Positions 1-9,381 of a DNA stretch of 64,000 nucleotides are shown piece after piece; the stretch's first letter is position 1; every line of letters begins with the position of its first letter. Source of the stretch: Actinomyces gaoshouyii (GTDB lineage: Bacteria; Actinomycetota; Actinomycetes; Actinomycetales; Actinomycetaceae); assembly GCF_002072175.1 (NCBI RefSeq), contig NZ_MVIV01000006.1, positions 62,001-126,000 of the forward strand. Reading direction: 5' to 3'. The notes under the pieces were generated by a model that searched no databases, was not told where the DNA came from, and saw nothing but the letters and a program-made list of their open reading frames with translations. A program made the position numbers and the translations under genes.

Positions 1-466
1 CTCCGTCCTGGCCGCCACCTACCTCCCGTTCCTCGCCAGTTTCGCCGTGCTGCTCGTCGCCCAGGACCACGGCGTCGCCAAGGTCATCACCCTGCTCGCC
101 CTGCCGATCGCCAACGACACCGGGGGCTGGCTGGCCGGCATCACGATGGGTCGCCACCCCATGGCCCCCGCGGTCTCCCCGAAGAAGTCCTGGGAGGGAT
201 TCGCCGGATCGTTCATCGCCGCCGTCGGGGCGGGCGCGGCCTGCCTGCTGTTCCTCGACGGGCCGCTGTGGGCGGGCGCGGCGCTCGGCGCCTGCTGCAC
301 GATCGTGGCCACGCTCGGCGACCTGGGGGAGTCGCTCCTCAAACGCGATCTCGGCCTGAAGGACATGGGTAGGCTTCTGCCCGGGCACGGCGGCCTCATG
401 GATCGGCTCGACTCGATCCTGGTCACTGCGCCTATCGTGTACCTGTTCACCCTCATCCCCTGGTGA
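1..466 (+). CDS. cdsA: Phosphatidate cytidylyltransferase, C-terminal part
   Basis: Makes CDP-diacylglycerol from phosphatidic acid and CTP in the membrane, the branch point of phospholipid synthesis. Only the last ~154 residues are in the window; the 5' end lies to the left. The family signature is plainly visible near the end: S-x-x-K-R-D-x4-K-D, then L-P-G-H-G-G-L-M-D-R, which holds the metal-binding acidic residues. The motif SPKKSWEG, also typical of the family, precedes it, and hydrophobic segments flank both. rlmN follows on the same strand, the order known from other actinobacteria (frr-cdsA-rlmN). The partial state is a window edge effect, not a truncation. Confidence 0.93.
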   Translation, partial: SVLAATYLPFLASFAVLLVAQDHGVAKVITLLALPIANDTGGWLAGITMGRHPMAPAVSPKKSWEGFAGSFIAAVGAGAACLLFLDGPLWAGAALGACCTIVATLGDLGESLLKRDLGLKDMGRLLPGHGGLMDRLDSILVTAPIVYLFTLIPW

Positions 467-531
467 CGGCCGCGCGGGACGAGACCATGAGCCACCAGTG
501 AGACAAATTGAGAGAAAGGACCCCGAGCCCC

Positions 532-1800
532 GTGAGCTCCACCGTCGGTCGCGCCCGCACCGGGCGCCCTGAGCCCGTCGCCCTGCGGCGCCGGGCCAGC
601 GGTCCAGTGCCCGGCGAGGTCCAGGTGATGCCCACGGACCAGCCTCCCGAGGGCGCCGCTACCTCTGACGCGCGCCCCCGCCTGTCCTTCGCCGTCCCGC
701 CCGCCCGCGGCAAGGCTCCCCGCCACCTGGCCGACCTCGACCTCGCGGGCAGGAAGGCGGCGCTGGCCGAAGTCAGCCTGCCAGCCTTCCGCGCCGACCA
801 GCTCTCCCGCCACTACTTCACCCGCTTCACCCGTGACGCCGCGGAGATGACGGACCTGCCCGCCTCCGTGCGCGAGCAGCTGGCCGCCGAGCTCCTGCCC
901 GAGCTCATCACCGAGGTGAGGACCATGCGCGCCGACGGCGGCCGCACCCTCAAGCACCTCTGGGAGCTCCACGACGGGGTGCGCGTGGAATCCGTGCTCA
1001 TGCGCTACAAGGACCGCACCACCCTGTGCGTCTCCTCTCAGGCCGGCTGCGGCATGGCCTGCCCCTTCTGCGCCACCGGGCAAATGGGCCTGACCCGCAA
1101 CCTCACCACCGCCGAGATCGTTGAACAGGTCCGCCACGCCGCCCGTGTCTGCGCCGACGGTGCCCCGGCCGACGGCCCCGCGCGCCTGAGCAATGTCGTT
1201 TTCATGGGCATGGGCGAGCCGATGATCAACTACAGGAACGTCGTCGCCGCCCTCCACCGCCTCATCGACCCCTCACCGGAGGGCTTCGGCCTGTCCGCCC
1301 GCGGCATCACAGTCTCCACTGTCGGCCTCGTGCCGCTCATCCGCAAGCTGGCGGGGGAGGGGATGCCCGTCACGCTCGCCGTGTCCCTCCACGCCCCCGA
1401 CGACGAGTTGCGGGACGCCCTCATCCCGGTCAACTCCAAATGGCGGGTTGGCGAGCTCCTCGACGCCGCCCACGACTACTTCCGCGCCACCGGCAGGCGC
1501 GTATCCATCGAGTACGCCCTGATCAAGGACATGAATGACCACGCTTGGCGGGCTCAGATGCTCGCCGATGAGCTGAACCGGCGGGGCCGCGGCTGGGCGC
1601 ATGTGAACCCGATTCCGCTCAACCCCACGCCGGGATCGATCTGGACGTGCTCCGAGCCCAGCGTGCAAGATCTATTCGTGGGCACGCTTCGGCGCGCCGG
1701 CATCACCACCACCGTGCGCGACACGCGCGGAAGCGACATCGACGGCGCCTGCGGCCAGCTGGCGGCGGAGGTTCTCAAGCAGGAGAGGATCAGGTCATGA
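532..1800 (+). CDS. rlmN: 23S rRNA (adenine2503-C2)/tRNA A37 methyltransferase RlmN
   Basis: Radical SAM enzyme that methylates C2 of A2503 in 23S rRNA and of A37 in some tRNAs. The C-x3-C-x2-C cluster (C173, C177, C180 with this start) binds the 4Fe-4S centre; the run FMGMGEP and the C-terminal ACGQLA, with the conserved methyl-carrying cysteine region, are typical. I chose the GTG at 532, 11 bases after AAAGGA; an in-frame ATG at 628, 8 bases after GAGG, would give 390 residues and lies closer to the usual family N-terminus, so the first 32 residues are uncertain. The stop overlaps the start of the next gene (ATGA), suggesting coupling. Confidence 0.93.
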   Translation: MSSTVGRARTGRPEPVALRRRASGPVPGEVQVMPTDQPPEGAATSDARPRLSFAVPPARGKAPRHLADLDLAGRKAALAEVSLPAFRADQLSRHYFTRFTRDAAEMTDLPASVREQLAAELLPELITEVRTMRADGGRTLKHLWELHDGVRVESVLMRYKDRTTLCVSSQAGCGMACPFCATGQMGLTRNLTTAEIVEQVRHAARVCADGAPADGPARLSNVVFMGMGEPMINYRNVVAALHRLIDPSPEGFGLSARGITVSTVGLVPLIRKLAGEGMPVTLAVSLHAPDDELRDALIPVNSKWRVGELLDAAHDYFRATGRRVSIEYALIKDMNDHAWRAQMLADELNRRGRGWAHVNPIPLNPTPGSIWTCSEPSVQDLFVGTLRRAGITTTVRDTRGSDIDGACGQLAAEVLKQERIRS

Positions 1801-2339
1801 CCATGTTCCCCAGGACGTCGTTCTTCCGCCGGGGATACCGTCCCTCGCAGGTGGACGGCTACTTCGAGACGGCCAAGGACATCTACGAGTCCGAGGACCT
1901 CGACGAGATGGACTCCGAGGGCGTGCGCACCGTCGCCTTCGACATCGTGCGCCGGGGCTACGAGCCCGGCGCCGTCGACGCGGCCCTCGACCGTCTCGAG
2001 ACCGCCTTCCTGCAGCGGCGCCGGGCCGAGTTCGTCGCCCAGAACGGGCGCCAGGCCTGGATGGACCAAGTGGCCGAGCTCGCCACCACGCTCTACCCCC
2101 GCCTCCTTCGCCCCGCTGGGGAGCGCTTCGCCCCGGCCCGCCGCCACGGCTACGCCAAGGCCGACGTCGACGCCCTCATGGACCGCATCGCCGCCTACTT
2201 CGACTCCGAGGAGCCCCTGACCTCCGCCGAGGTCCGCACGGCCGTGTTCAGCAGCGCGCGCGGCTCCAAGGCCTATGACGAGTCCAGCGTCGACCGCTAC
2301 CTCGCGCGCGTCGTCGAGGTCGTCTTCTCCGTTGAGTGA
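1797..2339 (+). CDS. DivIVA-domain repeat protein
   Basis: A 180-residue protein that starts inside the rlmN stop codon (ATGA). It carries three copies of a DivIVA-type motif: [14 protein letters not shown] near the N-terminus, [14 protein letters not shown] in the middle and [14 protein letters not shown] in the second half. In DivIVA this motif is the membrane-curvature-sensing N-terminal domain, normally present once and followed by a coiled coil; here there is no long coiled coil. This fits the small actinobacterial DivIVA-domain proteins, whose role is not established. The true DivIVA (Wag31) is at 59989. It lies between rlmN and dxr, with dxr 43 bases downstream on the same strand. Confidence 0.8.
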   Translation: MTMFPRTSFFRRGYRPSQVDGYFETAKDIYESEDLDEMDSEGVRTVAFDIVRRGYEPGAVDAALDRLETAFLQRRRAEFVAQNGRQAWMDQVAELATTLYPRLLRPAGERFAPARRHGYAKADVDALMDRIAAYFDSEEPLTSAEVRTAVFSSARGSKAYDESSVDRYLARVVEVVFSVE

Positions 2340-2382
2340 GGCCCGCCCGGGCCGAGTCCGGAAGGGGACGAGCATCATCAGC

Positions 2383-3660
2383 ATGACCGCCCGCGCCGGC
2401 GCCCCCGGGGCTCTCGTCCTCCTGGGCTCCACGGGATCCATCGGCACCCAGGCCCTCGAGGTCGCCCGGCGCCTCGGGCGGGGCGCCCCCCGTGTCGCCG
2501 CGCTGGCCGCCGGCGGCTCCCGCCTCGATCTCCTGGCCGAGCAGGCTCTGCGCTTCACCGTTCCGCTCGTGGCCCTGGCCGATGAGCGTCCGGGAATCGA
2601 GCGGGCGCTGCGCGACGCCCTGACCGCCGCCTCCGAGCGCCTGGGCCGCCCCGACCCCGTCACCACGATCCTGACCGGCCCGGACGCCGCCGCGGACGCC
2701 ATCGAGGCCTCCGGCATAGGGGAGGGGGACACGGTCCTCAACGGCATCACCGGCTCGGTGGGCCTTCGCCCCACCCTGGCCGCGCTCGCCAGCGGGGCGC
2801 GCCTGGCCCTGGCAAATAAGGAATCACTCGTTGTCGGCGGGGCGCTGGTCAAGGAAGCGCTGCGCCGCCCCGGCCAAGTGGTCCCCGTGGACTCCGAGCA
2901 CTCCGCGATCGCCCAGGCCCTGGCCTCCGGCCGTCATGAGAAGGGCCTGACCAGTCCCGTCATCACCGGGACCAGCGAGGTGCGCCGCCTGATCCTGACC
3001 GCCTCCGGCGGCCCCTTCCGCGGACGCGACCGCGCCTCGCTCGCCGGTGTCACCGCCGAGCAGGCCCTGGCCCACCCCACCTGGGCGATGGGCCCGGTGG
3101 TGACCATCAACTCCTCCACCCTTGTCAACAAGGGGCTCGAGCTCATCGAGGCGCACCTCCTGTTCGACATCCCGCCCGAGCGCATCGACGTCGTCGTCCA
3201 CCCCCAATCGGTCATCCACTCAATGGTCGAGTTCATCGATGGCGCCACGATCGCCCAGGCCTCCCCTCCGGACATGCGCCTGCCCATTGCGCTGGGCCTC
3301 ACCTGGCCCGAGCGCCCGGACCTGGCCGGGCTGGTGGCCCCCAACGACTGGAGCGCCCCTGTGGCCTGGGGCTTCGAGCCCCTCGATGACGACGCCTTCC
3401 CCGCCGTCGGCCTGGCGCGCTCCGCCGTGGCCGCCTCAGCCACCCACCCCGCCGTCCTCAACGCCGCCAACGAGCAGGCCGTCGCCGCCTTCCTGGCGGG
3501 CGGTCTGGAATGGCTGGACATCGTGGGCATCGACGCAGCCGTCCTGGGCGAGCACGAGGGCTTGGCCGCGCCGGGCCTCGACGAGGTGGCGCAGGTGGAG
3601 GCCTGGGCGAGGGCGCGCGCCGACGAGCTCATCGCCTCCCATGGCAGACTGCGCGCATGA
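2383..3660 (+). CDS. dxr: 1-deoxy-D-xylulose 5-phosphate reductoisomerase
   Basis: Converts DXP to 2-C-methyl-D-erythritol 4-phosphate with NADPH and a divalent metal, the committed step of the MEP isoprenoid pathway. 425 residues. The N-terminal Rossmann motif is LGSTGSIGTQ; the active-site runs NGITGSVGL, ANKESLV and PVDSEHSA (metal-binding Asp and Glu) are all present. The start is the ATG at 2383, after a GGGGA stretch at about 2365; reading upstream of it enters the preceding gene. The stop overlaps the ATG of the site-2 protease gene by ATGA. Together with ispG downstream it shows that isoprenoids here come from the MEP route. Confidence 0.96.
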   Translation: MTARAGAPGALVLLGSTGSIGTQALEVARRLGRGAPRVAALAAGGSRLDLLAEQALRFTVPLVALADERPGIERALRDALTAASERLGRPDPVTTILTGPDAAADAIEASGIGEGDTVLNGITGSVGLRPTLAALASGARLALANKESLVVGGALVKEALRRPGQVVPVDSEHSAIAQALASGRHEKGLTSPVITGTSEVRRLILTASGGPFRGRDRASLAGVTAEQALAHPTWAMGPVVTINSSTLVNKGLELIEAHLLFDIPPERIDVVVHPQSVIHSMVEFIDGATIAQASPPDMRLPIALGLTWPERPDLAGLVAPNDWSAPVAWGFEPLDDDAFPAVGLARSAVAASATHPAVLNAANEQAVAAFLAGGLEWLDIVGIDAAVLGEHEGLAAPGLDEVAQVEAWARARADELIASHGRLRA

Positions 3661-4979
3661 CTCAGGCCCTCGCATACGCCCTCGGCATCCTCGTCCTCGT
3701 GATCGGCATCGGCATCTCGGTCGCGCTTCACGAGCTCGGGCACATGATCCCCGCCAAGCGCTTCGGCGTGAAGGTCCCCGAGTACTTCATCGGTTTCGGG
3801 CCCCGCGTCTGGTCCACGCGCCGGGGGGAGACCGAGTACGGGGTGAAATGGATCTGGCTGGGTGGCTATGTCAAGCTCGTCGGCATGATCCCCCCGGCCA
3901 GGTCGGGCCGCCCGGATAAGCCCGGCTCCCAGATCGCCGAGGCCCGCGCCGAGGCTCTGGCGGAGATCGGGCCGGGCGAGGAGCACCGCGCCTTCTACCT
4001 CCTCAGTGTGCCCCGCAAGCTCCTCGTCATGGCGGGCGGAATCCTGACCAACCTCGTGCTGGGCGTCCTCCTGCTCGCCGTCGCCTTCTGCGGCATCGGC
4101 ATCCCGGGCGGCACCACCACGCTCAAGAGCGTCTCGACCTGCCTGACCTCCGACGTCGACTCCGACACCGCCTGCACGGACGCCGATCCGGCGGCGCCCG
4201 GGGCGGCCGCGGGCCTCCGGGCGGGTGACGAGATCCGCTCCTGGGACGGCGCGCGGACATCCTCATGGAAGGACGTCCAGGCCGCGATCGCCGCCTCCGG
4301 CACGCGCTCCGTGCCCGTCGTCGTCGAGCGCGACGGCGCTGAGGTCACCCTGACCGTCACCGCCGCCGAGCTCCAGCGAAAGGTCCTCGATCTCCAGGGC
4401 AACCCCGTGCTCGACTCCGACGGCAGCCCCACGACCACCAGCCGCCCCTACGTCGGCATCAGCCCCGTGTACGGGGCGGTGCCCCTGCCGATCGGCGAGC
4501 TCCCATCCACGATCGGGCAGGCCGTGACCGGCACGGTTGAGGTGATCGCCACCCTGCCGGTGGGCCTCTACCACGCAGTGGCCGCCGGGCTCGGTCACGA
4601 GGAGCGCTCCGCCGGCGTCATCGGCCTCGTGGGCGTCGGGCGCATCGCGGGCGAGGTGTCCAGCGCCGGCACGGGCACATCCGCGGTGAGCGTCCCGCTG
4701 GAACTGCGCGTGGCCCAGATGCTCATGCTGCTCGGCTCGCTCAACCTGGCGCTCTTCGCCTTCAACCTCATCCCCCTGCTGCCCCTCGACGGCGGCCATG
4801 TGGCCGGCGCCCTCTGGGAGGGGGCCCGACGCCGCTGGGCGCTGGCGCACGGGCGCCCAGACCCCGGCCCCGTGGACACCGCCCGCATGCTGCCCGTGGG
4901 GCAGGTGGTCTTCGGCATCCTCATCGTCATGACCGTCATCCTCGTGTGGGTCGACCTCGTGGCCCCGATCGCCGGATAG
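3657..4979 (+). CDS. M50 family site-2 zinc metalloprotease (Rip1/RseP type)
   Basis: Intramembrane protease that cuts transmembrane anti-sigma factors or similar substrates after a first cleavage. 440 residues. The zinc motif HELGH lies at residues 25-29 inside the first membrane segment, and the third ligand motif LDG is at 377-379 in NLIPLLPLDGGH. Between them is a PDZ-like region (about residues 180-260), preceded by a membrane segment near 120-145. The position between dxr and ispG matches Mycobacterium tuberculosis Rip1 (Rv2869c), so this is its positional counterpart. Its substrates cannot be told from the sequence; no anti-sigma gene is nearby. Start ATG overlaps the dxr stop. Confidence 0.93.
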   Translation: MTQALAYALGILVLVIGIGISVALHELGHMIPAKRFGVKVPEYFIGFGPRVWSTRRGETEYGVKWIWLGGYVKLVGMIPPARSGRPDKPGSQIAEARAEALAEIGPGEEHRAFYLLSVPRKLLVMAGGILTNLVLGVLLLAVAFCGIGIPGGTTTLKSVSTCLTSDVDSDTACTDADPAAPGAAAGLRAGDEIRSWDGARTSSWKDVQAAIAASGTRSVPVVVERDGAEVTLTVTAAELQRKVLDLQGNPVLDSDGSPTTTSRPYVGISPVYGAVPLPIGELPSTIGQAVTGTVEVIATLPVGLYHAVAAGLGHEERSAGVIGLVGVGRIAGEVSSAGTGTSAVSVPLELRVAQMLMLLGSLNLALFAFNLIPLLPLDGGHVAGALWEGARRRWALAHGRPDPGPVDTARMLPVGQVVFGILIVMTVILVWVDLVAPIAG

Positions 4980-5135
4980 GCGCGCTGCCCAAGTGATCTC
5001 CTGCTGACGGGCCGGACTCGTGGCGCGGTGGCGGCATGTCTCCGCACTATCCGAGTGACACACCAGGTGACCTGGTCGGCTGCGGCATCGCGCGCACCAC
5101 ACCCTCCGGCGTCGTGCGCGCGCGCAGCGCGGTGC

Positions 5136-5141
5136 CATACT
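5136..5141 (+). promoter_or_regulatory. Candidate -10 of ispG
   Basis: CATACT matches the A----T core of the actinobacterial -10 and ends 7 bases before the GTG start of ispG, the layout expected for a leaderless transcript. No Shine-Dalgarno sequence is visible before the GTG. Confidence 0.45.
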
Positions 5142-5148
5142 GGGGCGC

Positions 5149-6327
5149 GTGACTGAAGCGATCGCCCTTGGCATCCCCTCCATGCGCGAGGAGCGCCCTG
5201 TTCTCGCCCCCCGCAGGCCCACCCGGAGGATCCGGGTCGGCGACCTCTCCGTCGGCGGCGATGCCCCCATCACCGTGCAGTCGATGACGACGACGAAGAC
5301 CCACGACATCGGGGCCACCCTCCAGCAGATCGCTGAGCTCACCGCCTCCGGCTGCGACATCGTGCGCGTCGCCTGCCCCACGGACAAGGATGCCGAGGCC
5401 CTGCCCATCATCGCCAAGCAGTCTCGCATCCCCGTCATCGCCGATATCCACTTCAAGCCGAAGTACGTCTTCCAGGCGATCGAGGCCGGATGCGGGGCCG
5501 TGCGCGTCAACCCGGGCAACATCCGCAAGTTCGACGACCAGGTCGCCGCGATCTGCAAGGCCGCCTCCGACGCCGGCGTGAGCCTGCGCATCGGCGTCAA
5601 CGCCGGCTCCCTGGACCCGCGCCTGCTCAAGAAGCACGGCAAGGCGACCCCGGAGGCCCTCGTGGAGTCCGCCGTCTGGGAGGCCGGCCTCTTCGAGGAG
5701 TGCGGCTTCCACGATTTCAAGATCTCGGTCAAGCACCACGACGTCGTCACCATGGTGCGGGCCTACCAGCTGCTCAGTGAGATGGGCGACTGGCCCCTCC
5801 ACCTCGGCGTCACCGAGGCCGGCCCCGCCTTCCAGGGCACCATCAAGTCCTGCGCCGCCTTCGGCACGCTGCTGGCTCAGGGCATCGGGGACACCATCCG
5901 CGTCTCCCTGTCCGCCCCGCCGGTCGAGGAGGTCAAGGTCGGCACCAAGCTCCTGGAGTTCATGGGCCTGCGCGAGCGCAAGCTCGAGATCGTCTCCTGC
6001 CCCTCCTGCGGCCGCGCCCAGGTGGACGTGTGGTCCCTCGCCGAGTCCGTCGAGGAGGGCCTGAAGTCCATCAGCGCCCCGCTGCGCGTGGCCGTCATGG
6101 GCTGCGTCGTCAACGGGCCCGGAGAGGCCCGCGAGGCCGACCTCGGCTGCGCTTCGGGCAACGGCAAGGGCCAGATCTTCGTCCACGGCAAGGTCGTCGA
6201 GACCGTCCCGGAGGACCAGGTCGTCGAGACCCTCATCAAGCATGCCGAGGCCATGGCCGAGCAGATGCGCGCCGAGCTCGGCGAGGACGCCCTCAAGGGC
6301 ACGGCGCCCTCGGTCCTGGCGCTCTGA
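5149..6327 (+). CDS. ispG: 4-hydroxy-3-methylbut-2-enyl diphosphate synthase (flavodoxin/ferredoxin)
   Basis: Penultimate MEP-pathway enzyme; reductively opens MEcPP to HMBPP using a 4Fe-4S cluster. 392 residues, the usual bacterial length. The TIM-barrel part begins with the substrate-site run [16 protein letters not shown], and the cluster ligands are C284 and C287 (CPSC) and C319 (GCVVNGPGE), followed by the conserved Glu. The start is a GTG with no ribosome binding site but with a -10-like hexamer 7 bases upstream. A 169-base gap separates it from the site-2 protease gene, so it probably has its own promoter. A GNAT gene follows after 9 bases. Confidence 0.96.
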   Translation: MTEAIALGIPSMREERPVLAPRRPTRRIRVGDLSVGGDAPITVQSMTTTKTHDIGATLQQIAELTASGCDIVRVACPTDKDAEALPIIAKQSRIPVIADIHFKPKYVFQAIEAGCGAVRVNPGNIRKFDDQVAAICKAASDAGVSLRIGVNAGSLDPRLLKKHGKATPEALVESAVWEAGLFEECGFHDFKISVKHHDVVTMVRAYQLLSEMGDWPLHLGVTEAGPAFQGTIKSCAAFGTLLAQGIGDTIRVSLSAPPVEEVKVGTKLLEFMGLRERKLEIVSCPSCGRAQVDVWSLAESVEEGLKSISAPLRVAVMGCVVNGPGEAREADLGCASGNGKGQIFVHGKVVETVPEDQVVETLIKHAEAMAEQMRAELGEDALKGTAPSVLAL

Positions 6328-6336
6328 GGGACAGCA

Positions 6337-7326
6337 GTGGCGGGTGCGGTCCGCTCCGTCCGCCTCGGTATGCCCCTGTTCACGCGCCGACTGACCCCCG
6401 TGAGCCCCCGCCGCGCCGGGGGCGTGCTCGCCCTGTGCTCCCGCGATCCCGTCCTGTTCCTGCCGCTCGCCCAGCAGCTCGAGCGCTGGAGGCACTGGGG
6501 ATCGGGGGACGTCGTCGTCCTGGGACGGCCCGCGGCCCCCGACGCCGCCGCCTGGTCCACGGGCTCCCTCATCGTCATGGGCCTTGCCCCGCGCCCCGAG
6601 CTGGGCCTGCCCGGGGCGGGCCGCGTCGGCGCCCAGGCGCTCGCCGAGCACGCCCGCCCGCGCCTGACGCGCAACGGCTCGATCCTCGGCAGCCCCGAGG
6701 ACGTCTCCCTGCTGTGGGAACGCCTGGAGGCCGCCGGGATGCGCTACCGGGAGGCGCGGTGGAACCAGCCCGTCCTCATCGCACCGAGCCCACCCGGGGG
6801 ACTCGCCGCCCAGGCGGTGGCCCGGCGCCCATCCTTGGACTGGGCCGCGCGCGGGACTCGCCGGGCGCGCCCCGAGGAGGAGCCCCTCGTCCTGCCGGCC
6901 TCGGTGGCCATGTTCACCGAGGAGGTCGGCTACGACCCCATATCCTCCGGCGGCTCCTACGCCCGCCACGTCTCATGGCTCGTGGGCGAGGGCCGCAGTT
7001 ACGTACTCCTCGACGACGGCCAGGGGCGCCCCGCGCGCCCCGGGGGCCCGGCGCGAGTGGCCTTCAAGGTCGACGTCGGTGGGATCTGGCACGCTCCTGA
7101 CGGCGCGGTCGCCCAGCTCACCGGCGTGTGGACGCGCCCGGACCTGCGAGGCAGGGGAGTGGGCAGCGCGGCGCTGGCCGCGGCCGTCGACGCCGTGCGA
7201 CAAGAGCACGTGGGGCCCGATGGTGGGGTGAGCCTGTACGTCAATGACTTCAATGCCCCGGCGCAGGCGCTCTACCACTCGCTCGGCTTCACCCAGCACG
7301 GCGCCTTCGCCACGGTGATGCTCTGA
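6337..7326 (+). CDS. GNAT N-acetyltransferase with DUF4081-type N-terminal domain
   Basis: 329 residues starting at GTG 6337 with GAGGGA a few bases upstream. The C-terminal third is a GNAT acyl-CoA binding domain: RPDLRGRGVGSAAL holds the R-G-x-G-x-G pyrophosphate loop and the end VNDFNAPAQALYHSLGF is the usual final strand and helix. The N-terminal ~180 residues resemble the DUF4081 domain found fused to GNATs in actinobacteria. The same gene sits directly after ispG in Mycobacterium (Rv2867c), so the linkage is conserved. The substrate is unknown; the context gives no direct clue, and a role in isoprenoid synthesis should not be assumed. Confidence 0.85.
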   Translation: MAGAVRSVRLGMPLFTRRLTPVSPRRAGGVLALCSRDPVLFLPLAQQLERWRHWGSGDVVVLGRPAAPDAAAWSTGSLIVMGLAPRPELGLPGAGRVGAQALAEHARPRLTRNGSILGSPEDVSLLWERLEAAGMRYREARWNQPVLIAPSPPGGLAAQAVARRPSLDWAARGTRRARPEEEPLVLPASVAMFTEEVGYDPISSGGSYARHVSWLVGEGRSYVLLDDGQGRPARPGGPARVAFKVDVGGIWHAPDGAVAQLTGVWTRPDLRGRGVGSAALAAAVDAVRQEHVGPDGGVSLYVNDFNAPAQALYHSLGFTQHGAFATVML

Positions 7327-7342
7327 TCCATCAGGGGCCGCA

Positions 7343-7364
7343 CGGCGGGTGCCAGCACCCACCG
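7343..7364 (+). terminator. Candidate hairpin after the ispG-GNAT pair
   Basis: CGG-C-GGGTGC, loop CA, GCACCC-A-CCG: a 6-bp perfect inner stem plus 3 bp after one mismatch, 17 bases after the GNAT stop. There is no T tract, as is common in this GC-rich group. Confidence 0.4.
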
Positions 7365-7490
7365 CTCGGCCACGTCATGTCGAACCAGGGGGCGCCCGTC
7401 GCCCCAGGGCCAGTGCCCGCAGCATCCCGGGCCTCGCCGTCCCGGCGCCGCCCATCCCGCCCTGATTCGGGCGCCCGTGCGCTGAGCACG

Positions 7491-7496
7491 TAGGAT
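7491..7496 (+). promoter_or_regulatory. -10 hexamer of proS, leaderless layout
   Basis: TAGGAT followed by exactly 6 bases and then the GTG start of proS. No ribosome binding site is present, so the transcript probably begins at or next to the start codon. Confidence 0.6.
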
Positions 7497-7502
7497 CGGC
7501 AC

Positions 7503-9326
7503 GTGCTACAGACGATGTCGAACGCCTTCATCCGTACTCTGCGCGAGGACCCCGCCGACGCCGAGGTCGCCAGCCACAGGCTCCTCGTGCGCGCCTGCTA
7601 CATCCGCCGCGCAGCGCCCGGCATCTACACCTGGCTGCCGCTGGGGCTGCGCACGCTGCGCAAGATCGAGGCGATCGTGCGCGAGGAGATGGACGCCATC
7701 GGCGGTCAGGAGGTCCACTTCCCCGGGCTGCTGCCCGCCGACCCCTACAAGGCCTCCGGTCGCTGGACCGAGTACGGCCCCACCCTGTTCACCCTCAAGG
7801 ATCGCAAGGGCGGCGACTACCTCCTGGCCCCCACCCACGAGGAGATGTTCACCCTTGCGGTCAAGGACATGTACTCCTCGTACAAGGACCTGCCCGCCAT
7901 CGTCTACCAGATCCAGACCAAGTACCGCGACGAGGCCCGTCCCCGCGCCGGCATCATCCGCGGCCGCGACTTCGTCATGAAGGACTCCTACTCCTTCGAC
8001 ATCGACGAGGCCGGCCTGGACGCCTCCTACCAGCTCCACCGCGACGCCTACGAGCGGCTCTTCATGCGCCTCGGCCTGGACTACGTCATCGTCAACGCCA
8101 TGTCCGGTGCCATGGGCGGCTCCCATTCCGAGGAGTTCCTCCACCCCTCGCCCATCGGGGAGGACACCTTCGTGCGCTCCGCCGGTGGCTATGCCGCCAA
8201 CGCTGAGGCCGTCACCACCGTCGTCCCCGATGAGATCGACGCCTCCGGGGCGCCCGAGGCGCGCGTCGTCGATACCCCCGACACCCCCACGATCGACACC
8301 CTCGTCGCCCTGTGCAACGAGGCCTACCCGCGCTCCGACGGGCGGGCCTGGGAGGCCGCCGACACCCTCAAGAACCTCGTCGTCACCCTCACCCACCCCG
8401 GCGGTGAGCGCGAGCTCCTCGTCATCGGCATCCCCGGCGATCGCGATCTCGACATGAAGCGCCTGGAGGCGGCCGTCGCCCCCGCAGAGGTCGCCATGGC
8501 CGAGGAATCGGACTTCGAGGGCCACCCCGAGCTCGTGCGCGGCTACATCGGCCCGGAAGCCGTCGGTCCCAACTCGCCCCTGCGCCGCGTGGAGAGGGAC
8601 CAGGACGGCTCCGAGCGCCTCGTGGGCTCCGTGCCCTACCTCGTCGACCCCCGCATCGTGAACGGCACCAGCTGGGTGACCGGTGCCAACGAGCCCAAGA
8701 AGCACGTGCTCGGCCTCGTCATGGGCCGCGATTTCACCGCCGACGGCACCATCGAGGCCGCAGAGGTTCGCCAGGGCGACCCCGCCCCCGATGGTTCCGG
8801 TCCGCTCAGCCTCGCCCGCGGCATCGAGGTCGGCCATATCTTCGCCCTGGGACGCAAGTACTCCGAGGCCCTGGGGCTGAGCGTCCTCGACGAGAACGGC
8901 AAGTCCCGCGTGGTCACCATGGGCTCCTACGGCATCGGCGTCTCGCGCGTCATGGCGGCCCTGGCCGAGGCCAACCACGATGAGCGCGGCCTGGCCTGGC
9001 CCATCGCCGTGGCGCCGTACCACGTGCAGATCCTGGCCACCGGCAAGGACGACGCCGTCTTCGCCACGGCGGAGCGCATCGCCGCCGCTCTGGATGCAGA
9101 CGGCATCGAGATCCTCTACGACGACCGCCGCAAGGTCTCCGCCGGCGTCAAGTTCGCCGATGCCGAGCTCCTGGGGCTGCCCTACACCATCGTGATCGGC
9201 CGCGACCTCGCCAAGGACGGCACAGTGGAGATCCGCGACCGCCGCAGCGGTGCGCGCCGCTCCGTGCCCGCCGACCAGGCGGCCGAGCAGGCCTGCGCGC
9301 TCGTGCGCGACGCCCTCGCCCAATAA
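7503..9326 (+). CDS. proS: Prolyl-tRNA synthetase (bacterial type)
   Basis: Charges tRNA-Pro with proline. 607 residues, close to the usual length of the bacterial type that carries the editing (INS) domain inserted between class II motifs 2 and 3. Motif 2 is visible as [27 protein letters not shown] sequence (about residues 139-161), motif 3 as [13 protein letters not shown] at about 477-489, and an anticodon-binding domain follows to the end. The N-terminal segment [27 protein letters not shown] is typical. Start GTG lies 6 bases after TAGGAT and has no Shine-Dalgarno sequence. The next gene is convergent. Confidence 0.97.
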   Translation: MLQTMSNAFIRTLREDPADAEVASHRLLVRACYIRRAAPGIYTWLPLGLRTLRKIEAIVREEMDAIGGQEVHFPGLLPADPYKASGRWTEYGPTLFTLKDRKGGDYLLAPTHEEMFTLAVKDMYSSYKDLPAIVYQIQTKYRDEARPRAGIIRGRDFVMKDSYSFDIDEAGLDASYQLHRDAYERLFMRLGLDYVIVNAMSGAMGGSHSEEFLHPSPIGEDTFVRSAGGYAANAEAVTTVVPDEIDASGAPEARVVDTPDTPTIDTLVALCNEAYPRSDGRAWEAADTLKNLVVTLTHPGGERELLVIGIPGDRDLDMKRLEAAVAPAEVAMAEESDFEGHPELVRGYIGPEAVGPNSPLRRVERDQDGSERLVGSVPYLVDPRIVNGTSWVTGANEPKKHVLGLVMGRDFTADGTIEAAEVRQGDPAPDGSGPLSLARGIEVGHIFALGRKYSEALGLSVLDENGKSRVVTMGSYGIGVSRVMAALAEANHDERGLAWPIAVAPYHVQILATGKDDAVFATAERIAAALDADGIEILYDDRRKVSAGVKFADAELLGLPYTIVIGRDLAKDGTVEIRDRRSGARRSVPADQAAEQACALVRDALAQ

Positions 9327-9338
9327 CCGGTGGTGACG

Positions 9339-9354
9339 GCGCGGCGGCGCGCCC
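9339..9354 (+). terminator. Possible hairpin between convergent proS and the DUF4439-like gene
   Basis: GGCGCG, loop GCGG, CGCGCC: a short perfect GC stem in the 55-base gap between two convergent genes. It could end transcription in either direction, but in such GC-rich DNA the pattern is weak evidence. Confidence 0.3.
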
Positions 9355-9381
9355 GCCGGCCTCCTGGTCCCAATGGGCGCC

